64,000 bases of DNA from contig OENT01000002.1 of assembly GCA_900239685.1 (NCBI GenBank), forward strand, positions 597,439-661,438, in the 5' to 3' direction. The notes beneath the pieces were generated by a model. It did not search any database and was not told where the DNA came from. It saw only the letters and a list, made by a program, of their open reading frames with translations. This document shows positions 25,101-38,386 of the stretch, piece after piece. The DNA comes from Rotaria macrura (lineage: Eukaryota > Rotifera > Eurotatoria > Philodinida > Philodinidae). Numbering within the stretch: position 1 is the stretch's first letter; each line of letters starts with the position of its first letter. A program made the position numbers and the translations under genes.

Positions 25101-26046
25101 CAGCTATTGAAAAATCGTAGAAGAATCTGTTTATTAGATTTACCTTGATCTATACACAGATTCCAGAACACTAATTAAGACTGTATCATGGACAGTAACT
25201 CTAATGATATAACTATGAATATCATCACCATTTCACGAAAAAGAACTCAAATTTGATCGCATTTTTTCAGAGGATTTCTGAGTGAATGTGCTAATTTATT
25301 TCATGCTTCTCAGAATCATTGACAGCTATCCATAATCACGATTAAGTTAGAACTAGAGGTATTGATATGAATTCGATCACTCATGGTCGCGATTACATTC
25401 ATAGACATGACACATCATTAGAGTAATTAAAACTAATGCCAGACATCCTAAAACTATTAGCACATATATGCTATAACTATATTTGAATAATTTAGATTTC
25501 ACATCTCTGTAGATATGTGTACTAAGCTAGTTTTTTTCCTTTAATTTTCTTTTGCCAAAGCGTTTTGACTCTTGTGTGCTTTATAATTTTTCTAATTATT
25601 CTTCTCATGAATGCTAATTAATAGTCAATTTATAATCATGTTTCGCTTCAAATATTATCTCATTTAAATTAGATTTGTCTATAGAGAATACTATAAGCAG
25701 ATAATGACAATTGAGAATATGCTGAAGTACCGTCTCATCATGAGTGACTGTCAATCAGTGAATTGTGCATATTATTTTGCAATGTCAAGCTTTTCGTTAG
25801 TAAATAGTATGAATTCAATATATTATTCATTGTATATTACTATGCGATTAATATTTCTATCAAAATCGTTCACTAAAAAATTCACTAGTGATATGCCTCG
25901 ATGATCAGTAGCATATCATCGATAGGAATGATTTATTTGTATCATATTGAAATAATTTATTCAAGAAAATCACACAGATTATCATACGAACAATTACTGA
26001 GTAAGAGAAATTTACATTGTGTCAATTTCGAAAATGGAATCTCTAG
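22146..26046. other. Gene-free stretch
   Basis: About 3.9 kb of AT-rich sequence. Small open frames (for example 23495-23680, 23870-24088, 25704-25904) lack motifs, and no splice partners were found. A short (AT)n tract lies near 24969-24984. Confidence 0.45.
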
Positions 26047-26094
26047 TAGGGGTGGCACTTTAAATTTAAAGCCAAATTTAAAGTGCCACCCATA
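26047..26094. mobile_element. 48-bp palindromic hAT-like mini-element with 8-bp direct repeats
   Basis: The core is a perfect 18-bp inverted repeat GGGTGGCACTTTAAATTT around a 6-nt loop, extended outward to TAGGGG on the left and TATGGG (in complement) on the right. It is flanked by ATCTCTAG (26039-26046) and ATCTCTAC (26095-26102), a 7/8 match. The flank fits the hAT-type target pattern nTnnnnAn, and hAT ends of the form CAGGGGTGGC are known. It is too small to be more than a terminal-repeat remnant or extreme MITE. Confidence 0.65.
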
Positions 26095-26102
26095 ATCTCT
26101 AC

Positions 26103-27629
26103 TTTCCACAATGGCTTTGCAGTATTATCAAGTATATTTTCACCAAGACACTCTCAAACGGACTAGTGAGAATATCATCATGATAGATAAATAATTATTA
26201 ATGAAAAGTTGTTTATACATACATTGACCATACTGACCTTGCAGAGTTTGTATAATGTTGTTTGTCTTTATGATGCATTCTCCAGTTTATATTTTAGAAT
26301 ACTTTTCAGTTGATTATATTAATTCATGATGCAGCAAGCTCCTATTGTTAATAAACAACTTTGTCATGATTCAAATTCTAGTTAATGAATAGTTTTCTGA
26401 TAATTACTGCTGATTATGTTTGTTGTTACCAAAGAAAAAGATCCACCCACTCTCACGCTGAGAAAGCGTTGTAATGATATATTTGAGAACCAATCTTAAC
26501 GTAGAATATTGGCTGAATATCTTCAAATAATGCATACTTTTGTAGAATATCAAAGTATTGTTTCATGAATCCTAACGAACTAGATACCGATCGAAAAAAA
26601 CTATAATACTATATGGTTAACTCAACCTAGTAGATTTTAAACACATAAACATGAGAATAAATTCTAGCGTGAAAGTCTCATTCATAATATCTTCACTTAA
26701 AACGTACAGAGACCTAGTGCCACAGGTGCAACACTTGCAGCGAAAATAAAAAATTTCTCCTACTGCAAATTTCAACGAAAACAGAATTATTCTCGTTTAA
26801 GATTTCTGCTATAAAAATATAGCAGGACTACTCGAGACATTGAGATGGATAATCAGAGAAAAGAAAGTAGACGATATTGGCGCTACGAGAAAGAAATGGG
26901 TGACTTTCAATACATAACGAAAATAGAAGAAAGAAGACAGGTGCAACGTTCTTATCAATACATATATATAGAAAACAAGATTGTTTTGGAAAACTAAAAC
27001 AACATTCACAGGACGGGAAAACATTTGTTTCTTCCGATGCTGGAAAATTTTGAAAATTCCCCTCGTACTGCCGTACACCCGTGTAGGTCGATTATGCATC
27101 CATCCTTAGTAATGACATCAAATAGAAAGACAAATAAATATTAGAATTTCACACATGATCGTTAGATGTCAATTGTAATATTGATATAAATACTATAGAA
27201 CATGGAAATCATGCAGAGATTTATTTTCTACATTATGTCATTCATGTTGTCGAAAAACGGTACGCTTGTATTCGAAAAATCAAAAGGGAAGCGTTAGGTT
27301 TACAATCATCCTGTATTTCAGATTATGTATTTCTAATGAATGAAATTTTATTGTCAAAATAATATTTAAGTTCGCTTTAAAGTATTTGTACATGTATATA
27401 TATATAAATTGTAGAATTATAGTAACATTTGTGAAAGCGCGACATCTTTTGTAAATCTTTGATCAATGGTTATGGTTGCGCTTTACTGTTGAACAAGATA
27501 AACAAAACAAAATCATCATCAGTTTTTCTTCCTTTCTATTGACATCAACAGATTTTTGTTATATATTTTGTTCATTCAATCGTTGCATATTAACATTCAT
27601 AAACATCTTCATTGATCGACTCGATCAGA
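26103..27629. other. Gene-free stretch upstream of NEURL-type gene
   Basis: AT-rich sequence with no exon supported. The right end should contain the promoter of the plus-strand NHR-RING gene. Confidence 0.4.
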
Positions 27630-29235
27630 ATGTATACACCCATACAGTTTCATGCTGTTCATGGTGAACATGTAAAACTATCACGAAGCAATACCATAGC
27701 AAAACGTGTTGATAGTTTTTGTAAAGGAATCTGTTTCAGTAATCGAACAATTCAAATACGGGAAAAAGTTTATGTTCGTCTTCTGAGTAAGAGTATACAA
27801 TGGACTGGTTTTCTTCGTCTTGGTGTAACTACATGTGATCCCAATGCCCATCGAACATCAGCATCATTACCTCGCCATGCATGTCCAGATTTGACTTGTC
27901 GACCTGGTTAGTTATTCTTAAAAATAGATAAACTAATTAAATGATTATGTCTTCTGCTAGGCTATTGGGCTAAATGTGTCCCCGAAAATTGTTTCGATGT
28001 AACAAATAAATTAACTTATTTCTATGTTGACGGAAATGGTGAACTCTTTCTTAACACACCTACTGGAGAAATTTCACTTCTAACTGGTTCGTATTTCCTA
28101 TTAGATGAAACAGATGACAAGAAGAACTAAATGTATTTTCTTCTAGGAATTTGCATTCAAGAACCATTATGGGCTTTATTGGATATTTATGGTAATTGTA
28201 TAAGTATTGAACTTGTTGACGATCAACAAAAACGTTCGATATCTTTGAACGATCAACTTCGCAATATAAATGTAACAGCTGCACCATCATTCTTTAAGGA
28301 TATTTCTCCGCGTCTTAGTCAATTGCTATTTTTACCTGCGCATAGTCCATCAATATCGTTTCTTTTACCATCAGTTAGTGCAGTACCAAATCAATCGATA
28401 GTTTTATTTGACAATACAAAAAACTGTGATGGTCTTGTTTTCTTTTCTGAACCATTAACTATTAATTCAGGTGTATTAATTCAAATATTAAGTATTATAG
28501 CATCCGATGAATCTCATCGTCGAACGGCTGCTACAACAACAGTAAATGCAAACGTACCAGTATCTCATATACAATTCGGTTTAACAAATTGTAATACAAA
28601 AAATTTATTACGGACCAACGAATTACCTCTTGATGTTGAACATATAAATGATCGTACAGAAGTTTGGATTATACAAGATTTCAAATTAGGTAGTAAAACA
28701 ACAATCGATCGTGACGACGAATTTTTATTTACATTAAATCAAGATGGTGTCATTGAATATTCACATAACAATTCGCCATTAAAAGATTTTATTCATGTGG
28801 ATTCAAATCTTATTTATTATCCATTTCTTGTGTTGAAAGGTGACATTGTAGCTGTACGTTCTACAGGTTATGCTAGAAACCTTGATCAATATCATGCAAC
28901 ACCGAAAAAGAATAATGAAAATGATCCTACGAAATCAAATCAAAAATTTAATTCAAAAGCAAATAATACTAATGTTAAAAATGAAAATGATTTTATATTA
29001 AATGAAGATTGTACTGTATGTTTGGATCGCGCACGAGATACAGTGCTCATTCCTTGTGGACATATATGTGTATGTTATTCATGTGCGAAAGAATTAATGG
29101 AACATGGAACAAAACAATGTAAGTATTCACAAGATTTGAATTAGTAAAGAAAACAAAAGAAATCCTGTTCTCTTATCTGTAGGTCCTATCTGTCGATCAT
29201 TAATAACACTTATTAATAAGATTTATGTCGCTTAA
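27630..29235 (+). CDS. NEURL: Neuralized-type E3 ubiquitin ligase (NHR-NHR-RING)
   Basis: Four exons (27630-27906, 27961-28086, 28147-29118, 29183-29235) join in frame to 475 aa. The first NHR opens FHAVHGEHVKLSRSNTIAKR, contains FCKGICFSNR and PDLTCRPGYWAKCVPE, and ends ALLDIYGN. A second, diverged NHR spans roughly residues 225-370. A Lys/Asn-rich linker follows. The C-terminal RING has all eight ligands: C423-x2-C426, C438-x-H440, C444-x2-C447 and C459-x2-C462, with the last pair split from the rest by the final intron. Neuralized ligases ubiquitinate Notch ligands and promote their endocytosis (family knowledge). The ATG at 27630 is used because it directly precedes the domain; an upstream coding exon is possible but not seen. 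Confidence 0.9.
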
Positions 29236-32200
29236 ATAATGGCTTGTGTAAATTGTATCATAAATAGAATAACTACTAGTTATGAATAACGCATTGTTTT
29301 ATTGGATTACTAAAGCTTTAATCTTGAAGCAAACATAATTATTTTATTGATTATCTTTTTACTTCGGACAAAACTAGAGTGATTATTAAATCATGTGCTT
29401 CAATTTATTTATTTTTCTCTATTTGATGTTGAAATCAGACATGATGAATAACACTTAAACGTTCGACTTTTTTCTCTTGTTCTTTTTGTATTTTTTGATG
29501 TGTATTTTTTCTTCTTCTTTATATCATTGAATGTATATGTATTCATTTGTATACAACAAGATAAATCACAAACAACCAATAGAAAACAGTTTGGTATGCT
29601 TTGAAGATGTACATCAGAATGACTTGCTGTGTTTTTATTGAATCTGGTTATCTTGATTTCTATTTTTTACAAGTAAATATGTAAGCCAATGGGTTTTGTT
29701 GCTATTGACTCTGAAAGAAAGATAAATATAAGAATAAATTTTCTTATTATTGTCGATCAATGCGTTGATTTACATTTCTATGTAAATCGCATTCTTCAGC
29801 ACGAAATTGAATGTTAAGAAACGGATTGTTTTATTTCCATGCGTTTGAGTCTACTGTATGAATGTACAAAATTGAGATTGGATGAACTACATACTTAGTT
29901 GGAAGACAGAAATTGCACAGAATGGTCCTTATCAATTCAAACATGTTTCTATGTATTGTTGGAAATTATATGATTCTTTAAAAAATGATGTTTTCTTTTT
30001 TGGATACTGTTGCTAGGCTTCATATTACATGATTATTATTCGGTATAGAAAAAACAACTTGAATGTTAACATCGAAAACTATGATTTTTATTTGAATAAC
30101 ATATGCTGCTGTCTAATAGACGTCTCTAGTTATGCGTGGGTTTTTCTCTTGATTTCATTTTTTACATTATCATCGAAATATTTGAGTAGAATGTTTATTA
30201 GTAAATGTTCCCGGACTTTTAAAAAATATCTGATGTTAATTTTTGACCACATTAACATTATGTGTACACAGTAGGGTTTCAAACAAATCAACTGAATTGA
30301 AGTACTTCATTAATAGAGTTCTATTTGGATACCACCATCACTATTGCTGTATAATGGTGACATTTCAAAATATATTTGATTGGAATGTATGTTCTATTTT
30401 TATTTCATTACATCTGTCTCGATCATTCGATGATTGTACGTAACTCGAGTAATAGTAGATTATTTATACGATATCAATGCATGAAATTTGTCACAAGTTT
30501 TTATTTGTTGATAGTATTTGATCAAATGATTTCGATCAAGCACAATCGAATACTGCAAGTGATTTTTCAAAAACAAACATACGAATACTTAATAAAGACA
30601 AAATTTATTAATATGATCATTGCATCAATGCTGAACATGATTATTTGTAGTATGATGAAAAGTTTTCATGCAAATGTGAGGAATGCATTAGTTGATAATT
30701 ATTTTAATCTTTCAACCAAAAAAGAGTTCATTGAAATTCTTACGTCATCCTATCGTGACTGCGTAATGTACAAGTATTTCAAATTCTTTAGTACTGATTT
30801 TCATGATAGATATACCACTGCCATATTGATATTGAAGAGTAACGAGCGTATGTTTATATTATTTTTATGCCCAATTAGCTCGTGATTTTTCATCGTGTCA
30901 TCTCCAACTCTAGCCTCCTTTAGCATTACCCATCATTAAATAGGAAAGTATATCACAACCGATCATTGTATTATCGATAAGAAAAAATACATTTAATAAC
31001 TTAAGTACAACTTGGAAACTAAGTCAAAGATGAATAACAATGTTTGCATTTGTCGAAGGAAGTCTACCAATAGAATAATCTTTTTCTCAGTCTAGACCTT
31101 GTCTATTAGCTATATAGATTATAATTGATGTGGGAATACCTTGAAAAGAAATCCGAACATCGACTAATTATTATTGAAATATTGCATTTCTGTGGTTTTT
31201 GTCTACCTTTTTTTGTCATGATAACAGTTAGAGAAATTAGAAAATAGCATTTTTGAATTTGAACTTGTGATATTAAGCAGTAACATAAATTCAAAACCAG
31301 AGTTTATTATGAAAAACTCAAATCTTTTGACTTACTTTTTTCCTGAAATAAGAATGTCGAATGTGATGATGTGATTGAGTTGTAAGTCAATTCTTCTGAT
31401 GTTTCTACATCGAATCATAACATTGATTTAAGAAGAATACTGTAAAAATTCTTTGCTTTAAAAGTAATAGTTCATGGATTTAAACCCACTTCACTGTATT
31501 TATTACTTCCTATATTTAACATGTTGTACTCAATCCATAGTTAAAAGCTATTAATCTATTCAAGGACATTTGTCAATAGCGGCATTCCTTTTATAACACA
31601 TCGTATATACATCTACAGGAATGATAATATCATACTATAATTGAAGAATCTGTTAGCTTCTTTGCTTTTCATTCAACTCGTTAGAAAAATTTAAGAATCA
31701 AAATTAATCAGTGTGTGGGTTGAAACAATTACGTATACTATTTGCTACTATATGCGGCACAGATCAAAACTAACTCATACCAAGGAGTGTTAATGTGACT
31801 CGGTGCAAATTTTCAGTTTTATTCGTCATTTTTGAAAAGAACTATTCATTGATCTACGTCAATTTGACTATACATTGATACAATCGCTCCTTATCGAAAA
31901 GAAGATTAACAACACCGGCACCTCTGACACTATTGGGGTTTACATTTTCCTTTTGATTCTAATTTTGAAACTTAAGTCTCCTCTGTGAGTATCAGCAATT
32001 TTCACTAATATCTATTTAATTGATCACAAACTATTCATTGATTCGATTTATATGTTCACACAATTTTAAGAAATCTAATGAGTGAATCAGGTTCATCTGC
32101 ACGTACAAAAAGATGACACGGATGAAGAATCACAATATCAATTTAATCGAACACAAACACTTCTTTGTTATTATTTAATAGAAAATTTCTTTGAAAAATC

Positions 32201-33023
32201 TAAGTAATCGAATGTTTTTCGTCGTCATAGACAGTAACATGATTTGCGCATTCATTAGTTATTTCGTATTGTTTCTCTTTTCATCATTCTATTTCATTTC
32301 ATGTTTGTCATTGACAACATTTGTTCTTCTTTTGGTGTGTTTTTTTAACCAAAAAAACAATCACAACATATTTCACCATCTTCTCTCAACTGTGTAGCAC
32401 TGTCATTACTCAAGATCGATCGCAAAACATGAAAGATCATGACATAACTCTATTGACTGCATACATTCATGTATTCAATGCTCTTTATTACTCTGCATTG
32501 ATTATTGTTTCAGAATCATTATCTACAATAGTCTAACGAAGATCTTTTTGAGCAGTCTAAAGAGATAGCTTTATTTCAAAACATACGGTTTTTCGGTCAT
32601 TACAGAAATACTATCATGATATAGATTAATTTTATGTTATTTGATATTTAAAAAAACGTACCATGGAAGATTCAACTTACGACTGGTATTTGCTTTTTTT
32701 CTTGTTGTAAAGCCTCAATCCTACTGCAGATAGAGCTCATGATATTGCTAGTCGAAAAATGATTTCTGAACTAAGTATGTTGATAAAAAAACATTTAATT
32801 TCAATGAATCTATCAATCAATCGTTTGAGGCATTTTTCTAAAATGATATTTTCCTTGTTTGTCATTCATATTCTCATAGATGCATTTATCAACAAGCAAA
32901 GAATGAAGATTTTAAATGAAGCGAATAAATTATTTTCATTATAACATAAGTATCACAGAGAAAATTTATAATTACAAATGAAAAAAAAATTACAATCACA
33001 TACGAACACATTGCCCTTTCTAT
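29236..33023. other. Gene-free stretch
   Basis: About 3.8 kb of AT-rich sequence between convergent genes. A 169-codon open frame at 30376-30885 (+) is long for this composition but shows no domain, no coding-like repeat and no splice partner, so it is not called as a gene. Nothing else is recognised. Confidence 0.4.
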
Positions 33024-36000
33024 TTATTTAATAAGAAACCATGTTATTCCTAGTGCAGGAAGTCGAATAGGTATATCGATATGATAATCTCGAGCTAGTG
33101 TATAATTTATCCAAGGATTTTCTTTTTCTGATACTTGAGCAATATCACTTAAGCCTGTATAATAAAGAGGAACTGGTAAGACGGTCTCAATCGGATCCGA
33201 TGTTGGGTTAAATACCATTGCGAGACCTAATCAACATAGTCTAAACAATAGTAATCATGAGAGATGTTAAACATTAGTTACCTTTAATATCATTTGAATA
33301 TGGATCAATGTGCATATAACTATCAATTGATTGCATATCTGCTCGGCGAATCTATGGTTAACATTAGAAGAATTTAAATAAGAAGAAAAGAAACAAGTTA
33401 ACGTCTTACATGAATAATGTCACGAATTAAAATTGAACGATACTTTTTATAAAAGTTAACCCATTGCGTAACCAATGCTTTTGTTTCATTAGTATCATAA
33501 AGACGAAAGCCTCGGTAGCAAGCAGCAACACCCGCACCTATTTGTAATATTTAAAAAGATTTCTCACCACAATTCCAACGAGATAGAATCTGTGCAGCAT
33601 ATTTCTTTTTGTTGAGGGATAGATATGATGAATAGAAGGGAAAAAATTGCTATGTACATTTCTCAGTCGATGAATTGCTACCGAATGTTAATTGATAGAT
33701 AATGATGAAAAATATTAATCAAAATACATTACAATGTGTGGATAAAAGAAATGGAAATGACAACTGTCAAACAAATACTTCAGTAGACTTTAATTTTGTA
33801 TTTTTGTGTATGATTGTTATTTCATCATGGTTTGTCATTTTCATGACGTACAATTGATAGATTTAATGTGGATTCAATGGGATGATTCTAAATTTCTATT
33901 TCTATATACTTAATAGAGGTTAGAAACGGAGTCCACAAAACTTGACGTGTCTTATGAAGTCTTCTAGTTGTACTCTGTTTAAATTATGTATCACAAAACT
34001 AAAATGAAACACACAATCAAACCTAAATATTGTGCCAAGGCCCATTCATATTCGATTTGATGTTCAACAAGTGGTTCAAATTGTGCTGCTGCACCACCAC
34101 CATGATAAACAGTCAACGGCACAAACATCCAGCCTACTGTTGGAATTCGTTGATATGTATCATCGAACATTCCTTGTCTATACAAGTACACGAATGATAT
34201 TAGAAAATTATACAAATTTCTTAATTCTTTCACCTGGAAACACTAATATCCATCCAACGTGGCAATGAATATTGTTCTTCATTATAACCCATGCCTGTTT
34301 TTGAACCACCTTCATAAAAATAATAATCCGGTTGATTTATATAAACAGAACGTTCTCGCAGAATATTGAAATATTTTCCTTGTAGAATATTTTGTCGATA
34401 TATACTATCATCATTGTTACGATGATGAGCATGGTCCGTTGATGCACATGAATATCCACCGTACGGACCATCGGTTTCAACCATAATTAAACCAGTACGA
34501 TCCATAAATGTTAATGTACGATTTAGTAAATAATCATACCAACCTGATGCAAAACATGCGCTATCACGTGGTTTACCAGTACTCGGATCGATTGCCATCC
34601 AATCTACTCGTACTTGACGTGTTAATGCAATTAGATCGTAGCCACCAACTTCAATTCCTTTACTATTAGCATAGGCTATATCACTAGTAATTTGTTCGAT
34701 ATATTTTTCATCGTCGGATTCCATATCGAAACCAGAACCAAATGAATAAATGAGCATCTCGAACCCAACTTCAGCCATTTGATCAATAGCAGCACGAAAT
34801 GCTGGTGAACTCCCATTGATCATATGAAAAAATATTGGATTCTCTTGTGTATGTGGTGCTAATAAACGTAGAAGACGATGTCTTGATAAAGCACTACGTT
34901 CTTCATCGGATGAACCAATGACAAGCTCATGAACACGAAACGATGATAATTCTGTTACAAGTGGAACAATTATTGGATGATCAGTTTGATACGTACAATT
35001 GACTAATGGTGGAAATGAACCGGGTATTGTATTGATTTCTACATCATTTGTCCACAATACATTAGTACCATGGCCTGGTGGTTGATTAGCTTCGACATAT
35101 AGCCAGGAATGGCCAAAGGGTGACCTATTAAATGATTAAAATTAACAGTACAATGCCTACAGGATAAATAGATGTGAAATATGATGCGACCGCTGTTGTT
35201 AATGTCAAACAGATCATTTTATTCTAACTATGATGAGACATATATATTAACTCCCCTTCCCTATCTATTTGTCGGTCGAGAAATGCTTTTACATAGTGTC
35301 TAGCATTCTATTATCAAACATGATTATTATTATTGGTGGTGATGGTGATGCTGTACAGTCAATTGTGATGTATCAACAACACCTATCATGATCTACCGAA
35401 TCAATACCGAAGAGAAAAAAGGGAAGGGTAGAGGAGGAGAAGGAGACAATCGTGAAAATTCTGACTCCTATATTTAAACACTGCTTTCAAATCGTATTCA
35501 ATGATACAAAATGAATAGTTCTGTTGATTAGATCAAAATTTTGCTTTTTTAGTCATACCATGGTTGATTAACAGCAAGAACTTCCACTGAATTAAAAGAA
35601 AGATCAATATCACCTCGACCACTTGTATCAATGACGTCAAGCCATTTTACAATTAATGGTATGCCGTCATACATCTCATAATTAACAACGACATTAACAT
35701 ATTTATGTGATAATGGTGCATAGTATGGTGCCGTGAAATAGACACTCAAGTGAATACCTTTTGGTGGCCATTGTATATCTGCCGGAGCGAATCGTTTGGG
35801 CGTATAAGTGAAAGGAGCTTTCGGGACTCCAACTTCATATGTTGAGAAATGAAATGCTGTCGTATCTATTGTTTTATTCTTCCAAAATTCCGTACGATTA
35901 AAATAAGCACATTGTGTATTCGGTATGACTCCACCGATAGGATATTGAATACCATCAAGTGTAATAATAGCTTCTGGTTTAACACATCTTAATAAACTTG

Positions 36001-36214
36001 AATTTGTTGTGTGTAAGTCACGAAAATCAATGGTAGCAAAATCAGGATCAATTAAAAATTCTCGACTAATCAAAGTATTGGACAATAATAGTGTACCTGA
36101 TGAAGTAGTCTTCAATGTTGTTACATCAGTAATTTTATCGATGAGCCAGTCTCTTGCCGAAACAATGTTAATCAACAGTACAAGGTAGCAAATGAAAATC
36201 TGAGCTAATTTCAT
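33024..36214 (-). CDS. Secreted glycoside hydrolase, probably alpha-galactosidase-like (clan GH-D type)
   Basis: Six exons (36214-35559, 35124-34234, 34177-34023, 33537-33410, 33351-33282, 33226-33024) join in frame to 700 aa. The chosen ATG gives a clean signal peptide (MKLAQIFICYLVLLINIVSA); an in-frame ATG 24 nt upstream (36238) would give 708 aa but buries the signal. An N-terminal beta-rich domain (about 21-230) precedes a TIM-barrel-like catalytic region with VDWMAIDP (about 392-399) and ETDGPYGG (about 435-442), whose Asp is the likely nucleophile. The C-terminal region is beta-rich. Numerous N-x-S/T sites fit secretion. The layout matches GH36/GH31-like alpha-glycosidases, and substrate is inference. 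Introns 1 (about 430 nt) and 3 (about 485 nt) are long; the others are short. Confidence 0.75.
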
Positions 36215-36285
36215 CTGAAAATGCGCCACAATAGTCATAAAATAAAAAAGGCGCCATTTTTACTCGAGGAAAAAAATACAAATGG
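36215..36285. promoter_or_regulatory. Compact divergent promoter region
   Basis: Only about 70 bp separate the start codons of the minus-strand hydrolase and the plus-strand small membrane protein. Core promoter elements for both must overlap here or lie inside the neighbouring transcripts. No specific factor site was identified. Confidence 0.4.
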
Positions 36286-36834
36286 ATGTTGTCATACTTG
36301 TTTCCTATGATCAATCAATTTCTCTACGAAAATAGATATTACTTAATCTCGTTTTCAACGTGCATTATTTTACTCATGAAAAATATACAACAATATTTTC
36401 GTCTGAGAAATGAATATGATCATTACAAACGCCGTTATAAAATGTTATCTTCAATAAAGAAACAAAAACGTGATGAACTTGAACATTTAATTAATCATAT
36501 TAATCAACTCCTATTAATCGAAAGTCAAACGAATATATCTATTCAACCAAATAAAGAATTACAAATCGGATCCTATCTTTGCATGTTTGATCATGGTGAT
36601 CATTCATCGATGTCACACATGACTTCATTGGAAAAATATTTAATAAATGACAATCAAAATTCGGATAGTGATGACGATGATCCTTTATTACAACGTCTTA
36701 AATTGACAAAGCCAAGTCGATTGAAACCTTCATCACAACCAATGGTAAATAAAAATGATAAGACAATCGATCTCAATGATATAGACATTCATGATAAGGT
36801 ACATACTGTCTATGATGAATATCTTTCCGAATGA
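36286..36834 (+). CDS. Small membrane-anchored coiled-coil protein, unknown family
   Basis: An uninterrupted 182-aa frame. Residues about 19-33 form a hydrophobic segment (YLISFSTCIILLMK), possibly a signal anchor. Residues about 35-80 are charged and heptad-like (YDHYKRRYKMLSSIKKQKRD...), consistent with a short coiled coil. The C-terminal half is polar and acidic (NSDSDDDDP) and ends YDEYLSE. I do not recognise the family. It is divergent from the glycoside hydrolase and convergent with METTL22, 46 bp from that gene's stop. The coding-like composition and compact packing support a real gene. Confidence 0.65.
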   Translation: MLSYLFPMINQFLYENRYYLISFSTCIILLMKNIQQYFRLRNEYDHYKRRYKMLSSIKKQKRDELEHLINHINQLLLIESQTNISIQPNKELQIGSYLCMFDHGDHSSMSHMTSLEKYLINDNQNSDSDDDDPLLQRLKLTKPSRLKPSSQPMVNKNDKTIDLNDIDIHDKVHTVYDEYLSE

Positions 36835-36880
36835 TAAATATGCCAAAGAGTCTAAAATTGCACGGGAAAAAATAAACATT

Positions 36881-38386
36881 TTAAATACAAAATGCTTTAG
36901 AAAAACATTTAAAAATCATTTTTACTAATTCTTTTGTTCTTGTATAAATCATAGTGCATTGTTTTATTGAGTTGAGATCTGTTTTGATTTCTTCGGTTTT
37001 TAATAATGGAAAATTATTTTCAAGTTGCTTTAATTTTTCCAGATAGTATGCATAGGCTGGACATTGTATAGATTGTGTATCAAGATAAAAATTAATACGT
37101 TTTTCAATTGTTATATAAATTGAATGAAGTTTCAATTTATCTTGAAATAGTTTTGTGAATACATTAAATAATGCATCAGTTAAATCATCATCATAAACAA
37201 CTAGAAAACATAAAACAGATAAAATAACATAATATATCATAGAAGGCGAAAAAGTCGGATGATTTCTTTTACCATCAGCTGCAAGTATAATCTCAATATC
37301 ACTATCGATATCATTAGAATGAAATTTTTTCCAATCTAACTGTTTTATTTGAATACATTCATGTTGACATATAGCCGCATTCAATGCAATATTTTGTTTA
37401 ATAACTTCTAATATATCATTATCATAGTCTATGAAAAACAATGCTGTGTATTTCATTGAATAAACAAACAAGCGCATTTTTATCTACCAGTACATATAAC
37501 TTTTTTAACAAATCGACTAACAATAAGGCTGCACAGACCAATACCAGCTCCTAATTCTAATAATGTTTTATTTAAAAATCGATACTGATTTGTTAGCAAA
37601 TAATCACACAAAAGTAAGGCACCATTCCATAATTGATATCCACATTCAGACACGTTTGTTTCATTTCGATGAACTATACAAGAAAAGAAAATATTCATTA
37701 GGTTCGCAAGGGAACTATTTTAAATATATGATTTCACCCTAGAAAGTTTAGGTCTCAACCATATGCATCAGTCACAAATCTACTGTATTACATGACAGAT
37801 GATAAGACTTGAAAAAATTATTTTCAAATTTCAAAGAATTGAGTTTATGAAAATAGATTGGATGAATATTTAAAATAAATGAATAAATATTTGCTTGTGT
37901 ATGAACTACTGCTTTGAGAAGATAAATTCGTATGTAATATTGACCGAAGATAAACGAATTTCAAAGAATTAGACACACCTGTGGCTATTTTAATATGAAA
38001 TCTCTTTTATACTATGCTTGTTAACATTGTGCAAGATAGCAACATGCATCAGTCTTGTTAGGTAACATCTAGACCGTCATGATATCAAATCTTTATATAG
38101 AACAACGATAGTCATACATATATATATATCATTGATGATTACAACAATTCATATTTAAGAATCTGTATTAAGCTAAAGATATACCTAAAGCCACATCAAT
38201 ACGCTGGGGACGATATAAATCTGGATCACCATCGTCATCGACAGTATTCATTTCTCCATGATTTTCATTGGCTAATATAAAAAATTGAATAGAATTTTTA
38301 AAAAATTCTCCATTGTTTGCTGTATCGTTTGTTGATACAAATACATCCGAATGAATAAGATATTGATCATATTGTTCGTCAAACAT
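36881..38386 (-). CDS. METTL22: METTL22-type protein lysine methyltransferase
   Basis: Four exons (38386-38185, 37673-37488, 37428-37273, 37200-36881) join in frame to 287 aa. An N-terminal SDVFVST and an acidic DDDGDPDLYRP stretch match the METTL22 lead-in. VHRNETNVSECGYQLWNGA aligns with the family's entry to the methyltransferase fold. LLELGAGIG (about 105-113) is SAM motif I, CTDYDND (about 128-134) carries the post-I acidic residue, and LAADVVYDDDLTDALF (about 178-193) is the family's signature motif. Human METTL22 methylates a lysine of KIN17 (established). The protein is shorter than the human one (about 400 aa), mainly in the N-terminal linker. Intron 3 (37272-37201, 72 nt) is a multiple of three without a stop. 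Confidence 0.87.

Noticed and set aside
30376-30885. 169-codon open frame
   Set aside because: Long for this base composition, but no signal, domain, coding-like composition or splice partners; kept only as a note in the gene-free stretch.
35195-35230. Possible extra exon inside the first hydrolase intron
   Set aside because: The flanking exons join in phase without it, and no open in-frame segment with splice sites was found.
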